The notes under the pieces: generated by a model
What the model was told of the DNA's origin: nothing
What the model saw: the letters and a program-made list of their open reading frames with translations, nothing else
Database searches by the model: none
Shown here: positions 61,464-64,000 of the stretch, piece after piece
How the letters are laid out: each line of letters begins with the position of its first letter
Numbering within the stretch: position 1 is the stretch's first letter
Position numbers and translations under genes: made by a program
NCBI GenBank assembly: GCA_029204225.1
Contig: CM055095.1
Coordinates: 50,662,841 to 50,726,840, forward strand
Source: Diphasiastrum complanatum
Lineage: Eukaryota; Streptophyta; Lycopodiopsida; Lycopodiales; Lycopodiaceae
DNA: 64,000 nt
Reading direction: 5' to 3'

Positions 61464-61884
61464 TGTTAGAAGTAATAAATGATAATGTTAGTTTCCCATA
61501 GGTTACTTTGACCCAAAAGGTCGAGACTTGTGTAACCATGGGTTAGGTTTATTATTTAGACCATGTTAAGTCAGTTTTAGTTGAGTTGGACCCAATTTTG
61601 GTCCAGTAGTAATTCGTGGGTCCAAGTAAAGTCTAATTATGTTAAGGGACCCTGTCTTGACTTTTGGGGGTGCCCTATAATTAGTAGTGGGTCTTGGAAG
61701 GTTCTAGAACTTAGATTTTGGAAGAGTCTAGGCCCTTATATGTACTCTTTGTTCATTTGTAATTCATTCCCTTTCAAGCATTGCTACTACTTTCTCTCTC
61801 CTTGAGGGCGCCTAACCCTCTCCCTCTTCTTCTTGTATATGGAGATTGAATGTTAGAAGGATCTTGGCACTTTGATTTCCTACA
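61464..61884 (+). mobile_element. Left LTR of O
   Basis: TGTTAGAAGTAA to TTTCCTACA, 421 bp. Confidence 0.9.
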
Positions 61885-61897
61885 TGGTATCAGAGCC
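61885..61897 (+). other. Primer binding site of O
   Basis: TGGTATCAGAGCC directly after the LTR, complementary to initiator tRNA-Met. Confidence 0.9.
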
Positions 61898-61959
61898 ATG
61901 GATCTTCTATGCTTGATTTAGGGCACCCTACCAAAAGAGATCATCTTCACTTAGGGATC

Positions 61960-62350
61960 ACAAAAATTCAGCACCTTTGCTGATTTTTTGGAGTGAAGAT
62001 CCGTCTTTTTGACTCTTTTCCGTTTTGCAAGAGGGCGCCACACATCAAAGAAGATAACAGGATTTTGGGCGCCCAAAAATCAGGTTGTTGTTTGCTGATT
62101 TTTCAGGTTGCAGGAAGGAGCCATTAATTATCTTCTTCGAGGCTTCTTTTAGGTCGCCCACATCCGTGTAGGTTTATCCTACTTCCGTTGGTCCGCTGCT
62201 GCCCGATTTTTCAGATTTGCTCCTTTGCAGGAGGGCGCCCATCTACAAGCAATTTCTATTCTTCTGATTTGGCTGAAAAATCAGCACCCGCACCCTTGCT
62301 GATTTTACAAAGTGAAGATCCGCTTCTTTTTGCTTGTTTCCAGGTGTGGA
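61960..62350 (+). repeat. Diverged internal repeats in element O
   Basis: The block with (A/C)AGCACC...TTGCTGATTTT followed by GTGAAGATCCG occurs at about 61976 and 62281. TTTTTCAG...TTGCAGGA-type blocks lie between, and AGGGCGCC recurs near 62031 and 62232. Confidence 0.6.
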
Positions 62351-62536
62351 AGAAGGCGTTAATTTTTTTGTGATGATCCGATCACATTCCGAGGCTGAAA
62401 ATTGGACAGCATATTACCATTTGTAGGGTGTTGCATAGCTCTATCCGTGTGTGTATTGTTCACACTTTTTGGCAAGAAAGAAGGGTTCCGGAAAAAGCTT
62501 TGTTGGAAGCTAACCTAATTCTTTGCTTGCGAGTCT

Positions 62537-62923
62537 TTGCGGGATAGCAAAGCATCTTTTTACCTTGGAGGAAACACACATGCCTCACCAAAATCAGTAC
62601 CTTATGCTGATTTTCATGTTTTGATGCTTACTTCTTATGATGACGGTGTTGTCTTACCTAGTGTTGGTGAGCAGATCATTGATAGTAAGATGCGGGAGGA
62701 TGTGATGGTTAAAGTGTATCATACTCTTCTTTATGTTTATTGTGGTAAGAAGACTTATGGAATCATGTGGGAACCATTGATGGATTGCAAATCCATATTT
62801 CGGCTTGTGGCTGGTTTTGTGGTTACCTACTTTGGATGGAGCATGCTTGTCTTCACTCTTCAACTTGATGCTACCGCACTTCGTATTCTACATCTCTTCT
62901 ACATCGGGCATGATTGGGGCTGA
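62537..62923 (+). CDS. Small ORF inside element O
   Basis: 128 codons (MRDSKASFYLGGN start), with a hydrophobic C-terminal third (LVAGFVVTYFGWSMLVF). No similarity to gag or pol recognised. Whether it is translated is unknown; the length could be chance. Confidence 0.25.
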   Translation: MRDSKASFYLGGNTHASPKSVPYADFHVLMLTSYDDGVVLPSVGEQIIDSKMREDVMVKVYHTLLYVYCGKKTYGIMWEPLMDCKSIFRLVAGFVVTYFGWSMLVFTLQLDATALRILHLFYIGHDWG

Positions 62924-63111
62924 GATTTCGGCTACTTTGACTACTTCAAGCTGAAGTTTTTTTTTTGGCGGCATTAAGCTTGGACAACAAGCTACATCTT
63001 TCCTTTTTCGGCTACATGGAGTTTTGGGCAGCATGCAACACTTTGCATTTTTGTTGCAATTTTTTATACTTCATGTCATGTTATGTTTTTTACATTATCA
63101 TTTAAGGAGCG

Positions 63112-63532
63112 TGTTAGAAGTAATAAATGATAATGTTAGTTTCCCATAGGTTACTTTGACCCAAAAGGTCGAGACTTGTGTAACCATGGGTTAGGTTTAT
63201 TATTTAGACCATGTTAAGTCAGTTTTAGTTGAGTTGGACCCAATTTTGGTCCAGTAGTAATTCGTGGGTCCAAGTAAAGTCTAACTATGTTAAGGGACCC
63301 TATCTTGACTTTTGGGGGTGCCCTATAATTAGTAGTGAGTCTTGGAAGGTTTTAGGACTTAGATTTTGGAAGAGTCTAGGCCCTTATATGTACTCTTTGT
63401 TCATTTGTGATTCATTCCCTTTCAAGCGTTGCTACTACTTTCTCTCTCCTTGAGGGCGCCTAACCCTCTCCCTCTTCTTCTTGTATATGGAGATTGAATG
63501 TTAGAAGGATCTTGGCACTTTGATTTCCTACA
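63112..63532 (+). mobile_element. Right LTR of O
   Basis: 421 bp, TGTTAGAAGTAA to TTTCCTACA, preceded by the purine tract AAGGAGCG. Confidence 0.9.
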
Positions 63533-63537
63533 AGTGT
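63533..63537 (+). repeat. Target site duplication of O, right
   Basis: AGTGT, identical to 61459-61463. Confidence 0.85.
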
Positions 63538-63715
63538 CTGTTGAGTCAAATCCAATGTAACTAATTGCACCAAGTGAAGCTAACCAATCAGCACCAAGGA
63601 TGAGATCATAGCGCTCCATAGAAAGAATGTAAAAGTTTGCCTGTCCAGTAAATCCCCCAATACCGTAGTCCAATCCTTGAAACATCTGAGAACTGGTAAG
63701 AGAAACAGAACTGGC
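63538..63715 (-). pseudogene. Gypsy N protease fragment
   Basis: On the minus strand FYILSMERYDLILGADWLASLGAISYIGFD, the C-terminal half of a gypsy retropepsin (GADWL motif). It is cut on one side by O and on the other by P. Confidence 0.75.
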
Positions 63716-64000
63716 TGTTAGAAATAAATGACTATGCTAAAGTTAATCCATAGGTTACTTTGACCCAAAAGGTCGATATTTGTGTAACCATGGGTATTTA
63801 GTTATTTAGGCCATGTTAAGTTTTTCTTAATTTGTGATGGACCCAATTTTGGTCATGTACTGACTCGTGGGTCCTTAGAGGTCTAATTTGGTTTAGGGGC
63901 CCTATCTTGACTTTTGGGGGTGCCCTACATTCAGTAAGTAGGTACAGTACATATTGGCTTATTTTGTCACATTTTTCATTACTTGTGTTGCTGTTTTCTC
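63716..64000 (+). mobile_element. Diverged relative (P) of the LTR of O, running off the window
   Basis: Starts TGTTAGAAATAAATGA and shares CCATAGGTTACTTTGACC, TGTAACCATGGGT, GACCCAATTTTGGTC and CTTGACTTTTGGGGGTGCCC in order with the O LTR. Later parts differ. It is an older or different subfamily in the same orientation, only 183 bp from O. Confidence 0.85.

Larger units (their letters stand above)
61464..63532 (+). mobile_element. Small non-autonomous LTR element O inserted in gypsy N
   Basis: 2069 bp, two 421-bp LTRs (61464-61884 and 63112-63532) differing at only about eight to ten positions by eye, a TGGTATCAGAGCC primer site, an AAGGAGCG purine tract and perfect AGTGT target duplications. 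The internal region of 1227 bp has no gag or pol, so it must depend on another element. It is young compared with its surroundings. Confidence 0.92.

Overview
The window is a repeat-dominated stretch of plant nuclear DNA. It carries a membrane G-type lectin (S-domain) receptor kinase gene and the 5' part of a STELLO-type Golgi glycosyltransferase gene, both land-plant specific. Almost everything else is Ty1/copia and Ty3/gypsy (chromovirus) LTR retrotransposons, repeatedly nested, truncated and rearranged, plus long (CT)n/(GA)n microsatellites. The density of nested elements suggests a large-genome vascular plant; the exact lineage cannot be fixed by eye.

Layout. 1-10245: three related chromovirus-type gypsy copies (called C, A, B). 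B (3889-9898, minus strand, both LTRs, PBS, PPT, broken pol, no recognisable gag) sits inside an LTR of copy A of its own family, in opposite orientation. 10246-12598: non-coding. 12599-15402: receptor kinase gene, minus strand, two coding exons, apparently intact. 15403-18625: non-coding with a (CT)n run. 18626-29169: copia element D (plus), whose reverse transcriptase is interrupted by a minus-strand copia-like element E5 (22482-26979) with unusual ORFs. 29170-38160: a mosaic of fragments: gypsy LTR piece, copia gag F with an oppositely oriented gag/protease segment inside it, gypsy integrase tail G, copia H, and minus-strand copia I. 38164-42622: copia K in a tandem LTR arrangement. 42870-about 52200: copia L, split by element M (43073-48364), which has a perfect 5-bp target duplication, gag-like and Cys-rich ORFs, and an 11-copy array of about 151 bp.

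52300-55178 is non-coding DNA upstream of the STELLO gene (55179 onward, plus strand). Its first large coding exon ends at a splice donor near 56957. No C-terminal exon is visible before 64000, so the rest of the window may be one long TE-filled intron, or the gene is truncated. That interval holds a degraded minus-strand gypsy element N, itself carrying a young 2.07-kb non-autonomous LTR element O (61464-63532, two 421-bp LTRs, perfect 5-bp TSD) and a diverged relative P from 63716.

The two host genes are not functionally linked by position. Most signal in the window concerns retrotransposon nesting, truncation, inverted duplication, and internal tandem repeats in the leaders of several unrelated LTR elements.
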